A stretch of 22,200 bases of DNA. It comes from a virus. Positions within the stretch are counted from its first letter, which is position 1. Each line of letters opens with the position of its first letter. Made by a program: the position numbers and the translations under genes. Location of the stretch: the IMG/VR virus record IMGVR_UViG_3300000405_000048, positions 2,658-24,857 of that record. The stretch is one strand, 5' to 3'. Shown here in pieces: positions 1-6,616 of the stretch. A model generated the notes under the pieces. That model was not told the DNA's origin and did not search any database. It saw only the letters and a program-made list of their open reading frames with translations.

Positions 1-18
1 GATGATTTACCGTTTTAA
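1..18 (+). CDS. 3' end of an upstream gene, probable single-stranded DNA-binding protein (C-terminal tip only)
   Basis: The first five codons of the window read D-D-L-P-F, followed by a TAA stop. This is the acidic C-terminal tip of bacterial-type SSB proteins (compare DDDIPF in E. coli and DDDLPF in Bacillus), which docks partner enzymes of replication and repair. The next gene is a primase, and resolvase and exonuclease genes follow, so an SSB here fits well. Only 15 coding bases are visible, so the call rests on the tip motif and context, and chance is possible. A hairpin 13 bases after the stop is consistent with a gene end here. Confidence 0.5.
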   Translation, partial: DDLPF

Positions 19-31
19 TATATAAAACATA

Positions 32-54
32 AGTAGGAGATTAATTCTCCTACT
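32..54 (+). terminator. Hairpin with U-tract, probable intrinsic terminator or 5'-UTR hairpin
   Basis: A perfect 9-bp stem (AGTAGGAGA with TCTCCTACT) encloses a 5-base TTAAT loop and is followed by TTTTAAT on the plus strand. It sits after the probable SSB gene end and only 13 bases before the primase ATG. It could terminate the upstream transcript, or act as a processing or translation-control hairpin for the primase. Its design is shared with the hairpins at 4538-4560 and 7812-7838. Confidence 0.7.
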
Positions 55-67
55 TTTAATATAACTT

Positions 68-1018
68 ATGATAATAGACTTTGATAAAAAACCATTATCA
101 GCACAAGAGATATTAGATAGAGTAAATGATAAAGATATATATGAATTTTATTTAGAAAGATCTATTAATGAAAATAAAGCAACTACTTGTTGTTTTCATC
201 AAGATAGAAGTCCTAGTTTAAGATTTTATAGATCAAGATTTAATAATCTAAATTTTAAATGCTTTGGTTGTGGTAAACAAGGAGGAATATTTAACTTTGT
301 ACAAGACTTATATAACTTATCGTTTGGTGAAACGCTACGATTAGTAGCAAAAGATTTTAATTTAGATAACAGTCCAAACGTTATTCTAACAGAAAAGAAA
401 TCCATACCAGTAAAGGAACTTGTAGAAACTCAAATTATTCCTTCTTATCAAAGTTTTAATAAATTAGATTATAATTATTGGAATCAATATTATATATCAT
501 TAGATTTAGCTTATGATTATGGAATTAGAAGTTGTAGTAAAATAGAAATTATAAATAAAGATAACCAATATATGTTATGGGGTCAATATTACAAATTCAA
601 CCCTATGTATTGTTACATAATTGATGATCATTTTAAAGGCTATAGACCACTTAATCCTAATAAGGAAGGTAAATGGATTAGCAATACAAAATCAGATGAT
701 ATACAAGGCTTAAAACAGCTTAAAAGTACCGAGAATTTAATACTTACATCCTCATTAAAAGATGTTATAGTATTAAAATTATTAGGATATAATGCTATTG
801 CTTTAAGTAGTGAAGCACAACATACAAATTTAGAAGATATATGTTATATATTTTATGATAATGATGAACCAGGTATTAATTATGCTAAAAAACTATCATA
901 TAAAAGAGATATACCGTATATACACATACCTTTAGAACATAAAGAAAAAGATATTAGTGATTTTGTTAAGAGCTATAATCTTGAAGAAGGTAAAGAATTA
1001 ATGAATAAATTAATATAG
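68..1018 (+). CDS. DNA primase, CHC2 zinc finger plus Toprim-like domain
   Basis: This is a DnaG-type primase (316 residues) that would lay RNA primers for phage DNA replication. The N-terminus carries a zinc-binding module with C41-x2-H44 and C65-x2-C68 (CFGCGKQGG), as in CHC2 primase fingers. The C-terminal third is Toprim-like: a beta strand and LTSSLKDV at about 225-233, the acidic pair D264-N-D266 in YDNDEPG, and a KDISDF element near 294-299. The catalytic Glu usual in the first Toprim motif appears to be Ser here (SSLKD), which I recall from other phage primases. The protein is shorter than cellular DnaG (about 580 residues) and has no recognisable helicase-binding domain. The ATG is 13 bases after the hairpin stem, and the stop is TAG, the only TAG stop in the window. 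The downstream resolvase starts 4 bases later, implying co-transcription. Confidence 0.88.
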   Translation: MIIDFDKKPLSAQEILDRVNDKDIYEFYLERSINENKATTCCFHQDRSPSLRFYRSRFNNLNFKCFGCGKQGGIFNFVQDLYNLSFGETLRLVAKDFNLDNSPNVILTEKKSIPVKELVETQIIPSYQSFNKLDYNYWNQYYISLDLAYDYGIRSCSKIEIINKDNQYMLWGQYYKFNPMYCYIIDDHFKGYRPLNPNKEGKWISNTKSDDIQGLKQLKSTENLILTSSLKDVIVLKLLGYNAIALSSEAQHTNLEDICYIFYDNDEPGINYAKKLSYKRDIPYIHIPLEHKEKDISDFVKSYNLEEGKELMNKLI

Positions 1019-1022
1019 ACGA

Positions 1023-1649
1023 ATGAGTCAAGAAAAAGATAAATTAATAAGTATTACAATAGATAACTTTAGTGAGTATGTACAACTATCTAAAGCTAGA
1101 AGAAGTAAGCCTTATATAAAAGATAGATGTAGAGTACCCATAAAGTATTCTGGAGAAGGATATGGATGGATATTAAAAGGTAGAAATTATGTTCTAGCTC
1201 ACTTAGATAGTGGAGAAATACTTGTTGCTAATTCTAAATCAGCAGGAACTCCTAGATTAAAGAAAGGTAATGGACAAGATATATATAATGGTAATGTAAC
1301 TAGACAAGCTAGAGCTACTCTGGTTAAAGCTATACATAACTATTTCATACCTTATATTAAAAATATACCACCATTAGTGGATATAGATCAATTCCCATTA
1401 ACATTAGAAATATTATATTATGTACATGACAAAGGTAAGAATAATATAGATAATGATAATAAGTGGATTTGGAGAAAAGGAATACAAGACACTTTTGTAC
1501 AATTAGGTAAACTAACAGATGATAATCCTTATGTCATTAATAGAAATGAGGAAGAAACTATCTTAATACCTGATGATGAAGAACAGAAGTTAATTATAAA
1601 TATATACGGAAGAAAATATGCTAACAAAGGAATCGTTACTGATATTTGA
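1023..1649 (+). CDS. RusA-like Holliday junction resolvase
   Basis: Probable RusA-family endodeoxyribonuclease that cleaves branched DNA made during replication and recombination. The C-terminal half holds the family signature: NIDNDNK at 141-147, with acidic residues and the Lys spaced as in the RusA D-x-D-N-x-x-K motif, then a helix (WRKGIQDTFVQLGKL), then D166-D167 in the position of the conserved 'DD' before the last strands. E. coli RusA is about 120 residues. This one has roughly 100 extra N-terminal residues (basic, KARRSKPYIKDRCRVP) of unknown role, possibly DNA binding. It overlaps the exonuclease by 32 bases, so the two are probably translationally coupled. The family match is by motif only. 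The alternative is another small metal-dependent nuclease of the same fold. Confidence 0.65.
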   Translation: MSQEKDKLISITIDNFSEYVQLSKARRSKPYIKDRCRVPIKYSGEGYGWILKGRNYVLAHLDSGEILVANSKSAGTPRLKKGNGQDIYNGNVTRQARATLVKAIHNYFIPYIKNIPPLVDIDQFPLTLEILYYVHDKGKNNIDNDNKWIWRKGIQDTFVQLGKLTDDNPYVINRNEEETILIPDDEEQKLIINIYGRKYANKGIVTDI

Positions 1650-2430
1650 TGCTGATTTCATGTTGTATTATGCTACTATAGGTAATAAAGTATTTGACTT
1701 AGAGGGTAATCCACTAAGAGAAGATAACAAATTTGTCTATACAGAAAAAACACTAGAAGAAGTTTATACAGCTTGTGATGATATAATTGTTAATATATTT
1801 AACAAAGCTAATGTATATAACTATATAGGTTTTCTTGGAGGTAAAAGATGTTTTAGATACGATATATATCCTGATTACAAAGCTAATAGAAAGAATCTTA
1901 TTAAACCTAAGTTTTGGCAAGAATGTAAAGATTATCTTATTAATACATGGGGATTTAATATATGTGATTTTATAGAGGCAGACGATGCTGTTAATATAAC
2001 ACGAAACATATTAGAAAACTATAATTCTATTATTGTAACTAGTGATAAAGATTTAATAAAATGTATTGAAGGTACTTATATTAATCCAAAAGATTTGAAT
2101 GTATATTATACTAGTAAAAATGTAGCATATAATAATTTCTGGGAAAGCATGATAATAGGTGACACAGCAGATAATATTAAAGGATTACCTGGTTGTGGTA
2201 AAGCTTTCTTTAAAAAAATGTTAGAAATTTCAAGGCATAATAAAGATACATATGAACATATAGTATATAAAGCTTATTGTAATAAACTTGGTGAAGAAGA
2301 AGGTCGTATACATTTTGATTTACAATATGATTTACTTAAAATATTAGATCATGATGATAATTTAATAATACCAGAAGTAAGACAGTACAGTATATTTAAT
2401 AGTAGCAGAAAGGAACAAAGTGTTGAATGA
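1618..2430 (+). CDS. 5'-3' exonuclease / flap endonuclease (FEN family)
   Basis: A structure-specific 5' nuclease of the T4 RNase H / T5 D15 / Pol I N-domain family, expected to remove RNA primers and 5' flaps. Metal ligands can be traced in order: D11 and D13 (IFDADF), the YKANR helix at 87-91 (conserved Lys and Arg), E120 with D122-D123 (IEADDAV), D143 and D145 (TSDKDL), and D182 and D185 in GDTADNIKGLPGCG (181-194). The last segment also forms the helix-3-turn-helix that grips DNA. At 270 residues it has the normal length for the stand-alone family. It begins inside the resolvase gene and ends by ATGA overlap with the next gene. Together with primase, SSB and resolvase it forms a lagging-strand processing set. 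Confidence 0.9.
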   Translation: MLTKESLLIFDADFMLYYATIGNKVFDLEGNPLREDNKFVYTEKTLEEVYTACDDIIVNIFNKANVYNYIGFLGGKRCFRYDIYPDYKANRKNLIKPKFWQECKDYLINTWGFNICDFIEADDAVNITRNILENYNSIIVTSDKDLIKCIEGTYINPKDLNVYYTSKNVAYNNFWESMIIGDTADNIKGLPGCGKAFFKKMLEISRHNKDTYEHIVYKAYCNKLGEEEGRIHFDLQYDLLKILDHDDNLIIPEVRQYSIFNSSRKEQSVE

Positions 2431-2999
2431 TTGATGAAAACGCACTTGGAAATACAAAAGAAGAAGTAATTATACCTCATAAGGTAGATAGAAGTAAATG
2501 GAATAAATCAGTTTATTTTATATTACCTATGATTGGACTTAATAGTAATTATCCTAATTTAATTAATTCTTATTTAGGAGATATAGTTAATAAACCAGAA
2601 TACAATTATGAAAAAATATTTGTCCATCTAAAGTATAGAGACGACAAAAACATAATAAATAGACCTTATTATAATTCATTCTATAGAGACCAAGATATAG
2701 ACGGTAATATAAGTTATATTTATATATTTGATATACCAGATCATTTTAATTTAGATTATAAATTATTTTGTGATGGAGCTTATTCTAGATTTTCTAAAAG
2801 ATATAAAGACCAAATATTATCACTTATAAGAACAAGACCTATACAAAATAGTCCAACTTATAAAGTATTATATAAAACTTTAGATTTAAAGAAAATAATA
2901 GAAGATATGATTGGTGAAGATCTACCAATGGATGCTGAAGTTTGTAGTATTACAAATCTAAGTAGAGAAATTAGATCAACAGAGGAAAGGGATATATGA
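2427..2999 (+). CDS. Conserved-looking phage protein of unknown function
   Basis: I do not recognise a domain in this 190-residue protein. The N-terminal 20 residues are polar, then a hydrophobic stretch (VYFILPMIGL) precedes alternating strands and helices rich in Tyr and Asp, including YIYIFDIPDHF, which looks like a core strand. No signal peptide, zinc ligands or nuclease motifs are evident. It is joined to the exonuclease (ATGA, 2427-2430) and to the following DUF1599-like gene (ATGA, 2996-2999) by 4-base overlaps. That makes it an integral part of the replication transcript and suggests its product is made in step with those proteins. Confidence 0.8.
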   Translation: MIDENALGNTKEEVIIPHKVDRSKWNKSVYFILPMIGLNSNYPNLINSYLGDIVNKPEYNYEKIFVHLKYRDDKNIINRPYYNSFYRDQDIDGNISYIYIFDIPDHFNLDYKLFCDGAYSRFSKRYKDQILSLIRTRPIQNSPTYKVLYKTLDLKKIIEDMIGEDLPMDAEVCSITNLSREIRSTEERDI

Positions 3000-3373
3000 G
3001 CAACAGCAGAATAAAAAGACTCGTAATGACTAATGAATTTATGGATAATGTAATAAACATCAGAGTTGAACACACTGTTGATATATTATCTAAGAAAGCA
3101 TTAGAATATGTAAGAAATAATGATAGACTACATAATTTTAATGTAGGCGCAGAATTAGAAAACAAAACTAGAGAAGAAGTACTTCATAGTTTTTTTCTAA
3201 AACATTATATAAGTTATCTTGATATGTTAGAAGATATTAAAAATGATAAATTACCAAAAAAGTCTTATGTAGACGAAAAGATGGGTGATATGATCAATTA
3301 TCTTATATTGCAAGAGGCTTCGATTAAACAGAAAATAATAGAAAAGGAAAGGGAAATTAGTGAAAGTGAGTAA
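2996..3373 (+). CDS. DUF1599 / Nmad1-like putative nucleotide pyrophosphohydrolase
   Basis: This 125-residue all-alpha protein resembles DUF1599 (nucleotide modification-associated domain 1), a phage family related to MazG-type NTP pyrophosphatases. Family-like landmarks are K34 and EY at 37-38 (here ALEYVRNNDRLHNF; the usual form is roughly K-x-x-EY-x(5)-D-R-x-HNF), K69-H70 followed by YLDMLED, and the C-terminal DEKMGD-x2-NYLIL (93-105), whose acidic residues would bind metal. The likely role is hydrolysis or sanitising of deoxynucleotides, possibly linked to nucleotide pool control or modified bases. The substrate cannot be read from sequence. It overlaps its upstream neighbour by 4 bases and its downstream neighbour by 14. 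Confidence 0.65.
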   Translation: MSNSRIKRLVMTNEFMDNVINIRVEHTVDILSKKALEYVRNNDRLHNFNVGAELENKTREEVLHSFFLKHYISYLDMLEDIKNDKLPKKSYVDEKMGDMINYLILQEASIKQKIIEKEREISESE

Positions 3374-4250
3374 GGAAAATATACAAAAAGAATTTATTAA
3401 GAATCAATTATTAAACAATAAAGGTTATTTATCTAGTACAGGTGTACTTAAAAAAGGATATGCTTTTATTGCTAGTAAGTTTGATTGTACTCAAGTTCTT
3501 ATAAAAGAAATAGTACAGGAACTTAGACAACAGTTTAAGTACGAGCCTGTTAATGTTGAAGATATTAAGACAGTTAATGTTATTAATAAGAGTAAAACCA
3601 ATATGTTAATTATTGGTGATCTTCATGCACCTTGGATATTAGAAGGATATTTAGAATGGTGTAAAGAATTAGAAAAAGAATATAACTGTAATAAAGTTGT
3701 ATTTATAGGTGATGTGATTGATTCTGGAGCATGGAGTTTCCATGAACATGATGTTGATGGGATGAGTGTTGGAGATGAGTTAACAGCTTCTATTAAGCAA
3801 TTAAAACTAGCTTATGAGTTATTTCCAACAGCAGATGTAACTTTAGGTAATCATGATTTACTAGTTGCTAGAAAAGCTCGAGCAGCAGGTTTGTCACAAA
3901 GATTTATTAAAGACTTTGGAGAGATTATAGAAGCACCTAAATCATGGATATTTAGACATGAATTTATATACGATAATGTAAGATATATCCACGGTAGCGT
4001 AGGTAATGCTTTTACAAGAGCTAAAGAATCTCGTATGAGTACTGTACAAGGTCATCTTCATAGTCAATCATTTCTACAATATTCAGTATCTGAAAAAGAT
4101 GCTATATTTGGATTACAGATAGGATGTGGAGTAGATAGAGAGGCTTATGCATTTGATTATGCTAAACCTATGCCTAAGAAACCAGTAATAAGTGCTGGTG
4201 TTGTATTAAACAACGGAGAATTACCTATATTAAGATTAATGAAATTATAA
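3360..4250 (+). CDS. Calcineurin-like metallophosphoesterase with N-terminal HTH-like region
   Basis: A two-metal phosphoesterase with the full motif series: D87-x-H89 (IGDLHAP), G117-D118 (FIGDVID), G163-N164-H165-D166, H211-G212 and G231-H232-L233-H234. About 80 residues precede the catalytic domain and include a helical stretch (23-58, GVLKKGYAFIASKFD then an amphipathic helix) that resembles a helix-turn-helix, suggesting the enzyme is directed to DNA. No ATG is available before residue 82, so translation must begin at GTG, either 3360 or 3366; I keep the first. The start lies inside the preceding gene (14-base overlap). Substrates could be DNA ends, cyclic nucleotides or phosphoproteins. 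It is the largest of three phosphoesterases in this block. Confidence 0.88.
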   Translation: MKVSKENIQKEFIKNQLLNNKGYLSSTGVLKKGYAFIASKFDCTQVLIKEIVQELRQQFKYEPVNVEDIKTVNVINKSKTNMLIIGDLHAPWILEGYLEWCKELEKEYNCNKVVFIGDVIDSGAWSFHEHDVDGMSVGDELTASIKQLKLAYELFPTADVTLGNHDLLVARKARAAGLSQRFIKDFGEIIEAPKSWIFRHEFIYDNVRYIHGSVGNAFTRAKESRMSTVQGHLHSQSFLQYSVSEKDAIFGLQIGCGVDREAYAFDYAKPMPKKPVISAGVVLNNGELPILRLMKL

Positions 4251-4266
4251 TTAAAAGAAAGATCAG

Positions 4267-4527
4267 ATGATGAAGAAGAGAAATACAAAAGATAACAAAT
4301 ACAGTAGAGTAGAAGAATTAATAATTAGTAGAGTACAAAATGGAGGAGTACCTTCTAAAACAGGTTATAAAGGAGTAAATAGTGATAATAGACCGGGTAG
4401 AAAACCATATAAATCACAATTCCATATAACATATAATAATAGAATGTTAAATATTTCATTAGGTAGTTATAATACTCCAGAAGAAGCTTATATAGCTAGG
4501 ATTAAATTTATAGATAGTTTAAAATAA
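4267..4527 (+). CDS. Small AP2-domain DNA-binding protein
   Basis: An 86-residue basic protein whose residues 32-84 match the AP2/ERF fold used by phage homing endonucleases and integrases: TGYKGV, then a basic three-strand sheet (KPYKSQFHITYNNRMLNISLG), then SYNTPEEAYIARIKFID as the C-terminal helix. The typical motif is SGYKGV...LGxFxTxEEAAxAY. No HNH nuclease is attached, so this would be a stand-alone AP2 DNA-binding protein, perhaps a regulator or the remnant of an HNH-AP2 homing endonuclease. The start may be either of two adjacent ATGs (4267 or 4270). It is 16 bases after the phosphoesterase gene and is followed by a terminator-like hairpin. Confidence 0.75.
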   Translation: MMKKRNTKDNKYSRVEELIISRVQNGGVPSKTGYKGVNSDNRPGRKPYKSQFHITYNNRMLNISLGSYNTPEEAYIARIKFIDSLK

Positions 4528-4537
4528 TAATAAAATT

Positions 4538-4560
4538 AAGGAGAGTTAATAGCTCTCCTT
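4538..4560 (+). terminator. Hairpin with short U-tract, probable terminator
   Basis: An 8-bp stem (AAGGAGAG with CTCTCCTT), extendable by a G-T and a T-A pair, surrounds TTAATAG and is followed by TT on the plus strand. It lies between the AP2 gene and the 83-residue gene. As with the hairpin at 32-54, exactly 13 bases separate the stem from the next ATG. It may divide the plus-strand block into two transcripts, or serve as an RNA processing or stability element. Confidence 0.65.
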
Positions 4561-4573
4561 TTACATAAACGTT

Positions 4574-4825
4574 ATGAAACAAAAAAAGAATATAAAATTA
4601 AAAAATGTAAGATTAACTAAAACTGCCGATAATGCTTTTAAGGGTTCCCATCCTAATGGTATAATAGAAGGAACTGTTAGAGAAGGATTTGAATTAGTAC
4701 CTCCTACAATAGGAGAAGCTTATTGGGTTGGTAATTACTTTAGAACATCACCTGTTACTATGATATTAGGTAATGGAAAATTTAGAACACTATATTCTAC
4801 TTATAAAATAAAATATATAAAATAA
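4574..4825 (+). CDS. Small hypothetical protein, 83 residues
   Basis: I do not recognise a domain. The N-terminus is strongly basic (KQKKNIKLKNVRLTK), and the rest is predicted to be mainly beta: EAYWVGNYFRTSPVTMIL, then a Gly turn, then RTLYSTYKIKYIK. The FRTSPV...STYKI layout recalls small phage proteins that fold as a single beta barrel, but this is an impression only. It begins 13 bases after the hairpin and ends 8 bases before the next phosphoesterase gene. It therefore appears to open the second half of the plus-strand transcript. Confidence 0.7.
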   Translation: MKQKKNIKLKNVRLTKTADNAFKGSHPNGIIEGTVREGFELVPPTIGEAYWVGNYFRTSPVTMILGNGKFRTLYSTYKIKYIK

Positions 4826-4833
4826 TAATTAAT

Positions 4834-5385
4834 ATGAAGAATTTTTTCACAACAGATTATCATTTTATGCATAATAATGTAATCAGATATGATAACAGAC
4901 CTTTTAAAGATGTTTATCATATGGGAGAAGTTATTATACAAAAACATAATTGTATTGTATCTAAGGAAGATCATTTTTATTATCTAGGAGACTTTTGTTT
5001 CAATATTAGTAAATTAGAAGAATATCTATCTAGATTAAATGGAAAGAAATTCTTTATAAAAGGTAATCATGATAAAGATAAACACATAAAAATATTTGAA
5101 AAATATGGAGAATATCTTGGTGAACAAAAACGTATTCACATTAATGGTCAAGATATAATATTAAATCATTTCTCTATGAGAGTATGGGATAAACATCATC
5201 ATGGAGCAATTCATCTATATGGTCATTCTCATAATAGTCTGGAAAATTCTCCTAATGGAAAATCAATGGATGTATTTATAGGAAATAATGATTACTATCC
5301 TTATGAATTAAATGATATACTTAAAATACTAAATAATCGAGAAATACAAAATGTAGATCATCATTATAATTATGAAAAAAAATAA
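4834..5385 (+). CDS. Metallophosphoesterase, MPP_AQ1575-like
   Basis: A compact calcineurin-like phosphoesterase (183 residues). Motifs are D8-Y-H10 (FTTDYHFMH, where the family usually has SDxHFGH), VIRYDNRPF at about 16-24 (characteristic of the subfamily), G52-D53 (YLGDF), G77-N78-H79-D80, H112 (NHF) and G130-H131-S132-H133 (YGHSH). This resembles the small MPP_AQ1575-like subgroup common in bacteria and phages, for which I know no firm natural substrate. The C-terminal tail is polar. Its last 14 bases overlap the next phosphoesterase across a run of eight A residues. Confidence 0.85.
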   Translation: MKNFFTTDYHFMHNNVIRYDNRPFKDVYHMGEVIIQKHNCIVSKEDHFYYLGDFCFNISKLEEYLSRLNGKKFFIKGNHDKDKHIKIFEKYGEYLGEQKRIHINGQDIILNHFSMRVWDKHHHGAIHLYGHSHNSLENSPNGKSMDVFIGNNDYYPYELNDILKILNNREIQNVDHHYNYEKK

Positions 5386-6058
5386 AACTATATGGCATTT
5401 TTCTGATACCCATACATTTCACGATATGATGAAAGTACCTAAAGCAGATATAGCCATATTTTCTGGTGATTGTTCTAATCCTAGAGAAAGTTTACCAAAT
5501 TCTATTGAGGTATTAAAATTCTTAAAATGGTTTGGTAGTTTAGATATAGAATATAAAATATTTGTAGCTGGTAATCATGATACTTCTATAGAAAGAAAAA
5601 TCATAACTCAATGGGATTTTATAGATAATAATATAATCCATTTATGGGATCAACAAGCTGTTATAGAAGGTATTAAAATATATGGTAGTCCTTACACTCC
5701 TACGTTTGGCACTGGATGGGCTTTTAATAAGGACAGAGGAAATATTTATAAAGTTTGGAATAATATACCAGACAATGCAGATATAGTCGTTACACATGGT
5801 CCTCCTAAAGGAATACTAGATCTTTCTTATAATAGAGATAACGCATTAGAATTTTGTGGAGATTTAGCTCTTAAAAAGAGATTAAAAATTATACAACCAA
5901 AATTAGTATGTTTTGGTCATATACATAACTGTGATAATATTACTAATCAAGGTTATACAAAATTATCTGATCATCAAACTATATATTCTAATGGATCAAT
6001 AGTTACTGATGGTAGATTTGGACAAATAAACAATAGTGGAAATGTATTTGAATTATGA
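5372..6058 (+). CDS. Metallophosphoesterase, MPPED / 239FB-like
   Basis: A second phosphoesterase directly overlapping the first, 228 residues long. Motifs are D12-T-H14 (HFSDTH), G32-D33 (FSGDCSN), G67-N68-H69-D70, T141-H142-G143-P144-P145 (THGPPKGILD) and F181-G182-H183-I184-H185, followed by a terminal SNGS segment. The THGPP...FGHIH...NGS series is typical of the MPPED1/MPPED2 (239FB) group, whose members hydrolyse cyclic nucleotides and other phosphodiesters in vitro. It is clearly a different subfamily from its two neighbours, so it is not a recent duplicate. It ends by ATGA overlap with the 57-residue gene. Confidence 0.87.
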   Translation: MKKNKTIWHFSDTHTFHDMMKVPKADIAIFSGDCSNPRESLPNSIEVLKFLKWFGSLDIEYKIFVAGNHDTSIERKIITQWDFIDNNIIHLWDQQAVIEGIKIYGSPYTPTFGTGWAFNKDRGNIYKVWNNIPDNADIVVTHGPPKGILDLSYNRDNALEFCGDLALKKRLKIIQPKLVCFGHIHNCDNITNQGYTKLSDHQTIYSNGSIVTDGRFGQINNSGNVFEL

Positions 6059-6228
6059 GTAAGAAAAAAACAATAGTAGTTGAAGGAGAAGCAAATTATG
6101 GTAGATCATATCATTTAATAATAATAGGTGATTTTATTCAATTTGATTGTTCTGATGATGAATATGGACCAATACAACTCCATTTATCTATATTAGAAGA
6201 AGCTATTAAAAAACATAAAGAAAAATAA
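6055..6228 (+). CDS. Small hypothetical protein, 57 residues
   Basis: A short open frame fills the gap between the phosphoesterase and the MazG-like gene. It starts with an ATGA overlap (6055-6058) and ends TAATG at 6226-6230, sharing one base with the next start. Because both ends are coupled and the frame is open throughout, I take it as a real gene. The product begins MSKKKTIVVEGEANYG, continues with a strand-like LIIIGDFIQFDC and an acidic DDEYGP, and ends in a basic helix (LEEAIKKHKEK). No known family is recognised and there is no signal peptide or membrane segment. Confidence 0.7.
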   Translation: MSKKKTIVVEGEANYGRSYHLIIIGDFIQFDCSDDEYGPIQLHLSILEEAIKKHKEK

Positions 6229-6611
6229 TGGTAGAAGATAGAGTGCAAAAAGTATTAATAAAAGAAGTAGTAGATAATAGTACTTTAGAATACTGTTATC
6301 AAAAATTAGCAGAAGAATTATTTGAATTAGGTGAATTAGTTATGAAACAGATAACTAAACCTAAAGGAGCTAATTCTGATGAAAGAATTAATCACCTTAT
6401 TGAAGAAATGGGTGATGTATTATTAAATGTCCAAGGATTAGCTATTAAGTTAGATGTAGAAAATCAAGTAGACAAAAGAATTAAATATAAACTTGATCAA
6501 TGTTTAAATCGAGTAAAAAAGCAAAAAAAAATATTATCTGAAAATTTATCATTAGGTATTGTAATTGAAGTTAATGATAATAGTTTTTTTGTAAACGAAG
6601 ATGAGTATTAA
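6228..6611 (+). CDS. MazG-like nucleotide pyrophosphohydrolase
   Basis: A 127-residue helical protein with the MazG metal-binding pattern: E29-E30-x2-E33 (AEELFELGE) in the first helix and E59-E60-x2-D63 (IEEMGDVLLNVQ) in the second, followed by helices (VDKRIKYKLDQCLNRVKKQ) as in phage MazG-like dNTP or NTP pyrophosphatases. Such enzymes hydrolyse (d)NTPs to monophosphates, and some phage versions are thought to act on host alarmones. The last 25 residues are an acidic extension outside the family core. Its ATG shares one base with the preceding stop (TAATG), so translation is probably coupled. Confidence 0.72.
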   Translation: MVEDRVQKVLIKEVVDNSTLEYCYQKLAEELFELGELVMKQITKPKGANSDERINHLIEEMGDVLLNVQGLAIKLDVENQVDKRIKYKLDQCLNRVKKQKKILSENLSLGIVIEVNDNSFFVNEDEY

Positions 6612-6616
6612 AATAT

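Noticed and set aside
2858-3165. Minus-strand open frames of 71 and 64 codons
   Set aside because: They lie wholly opposite well-supported plus-strand genes joined by ATGA overlaps, have low-complexity Ser/Leu/Ile-rich products, and have no conserved motif.
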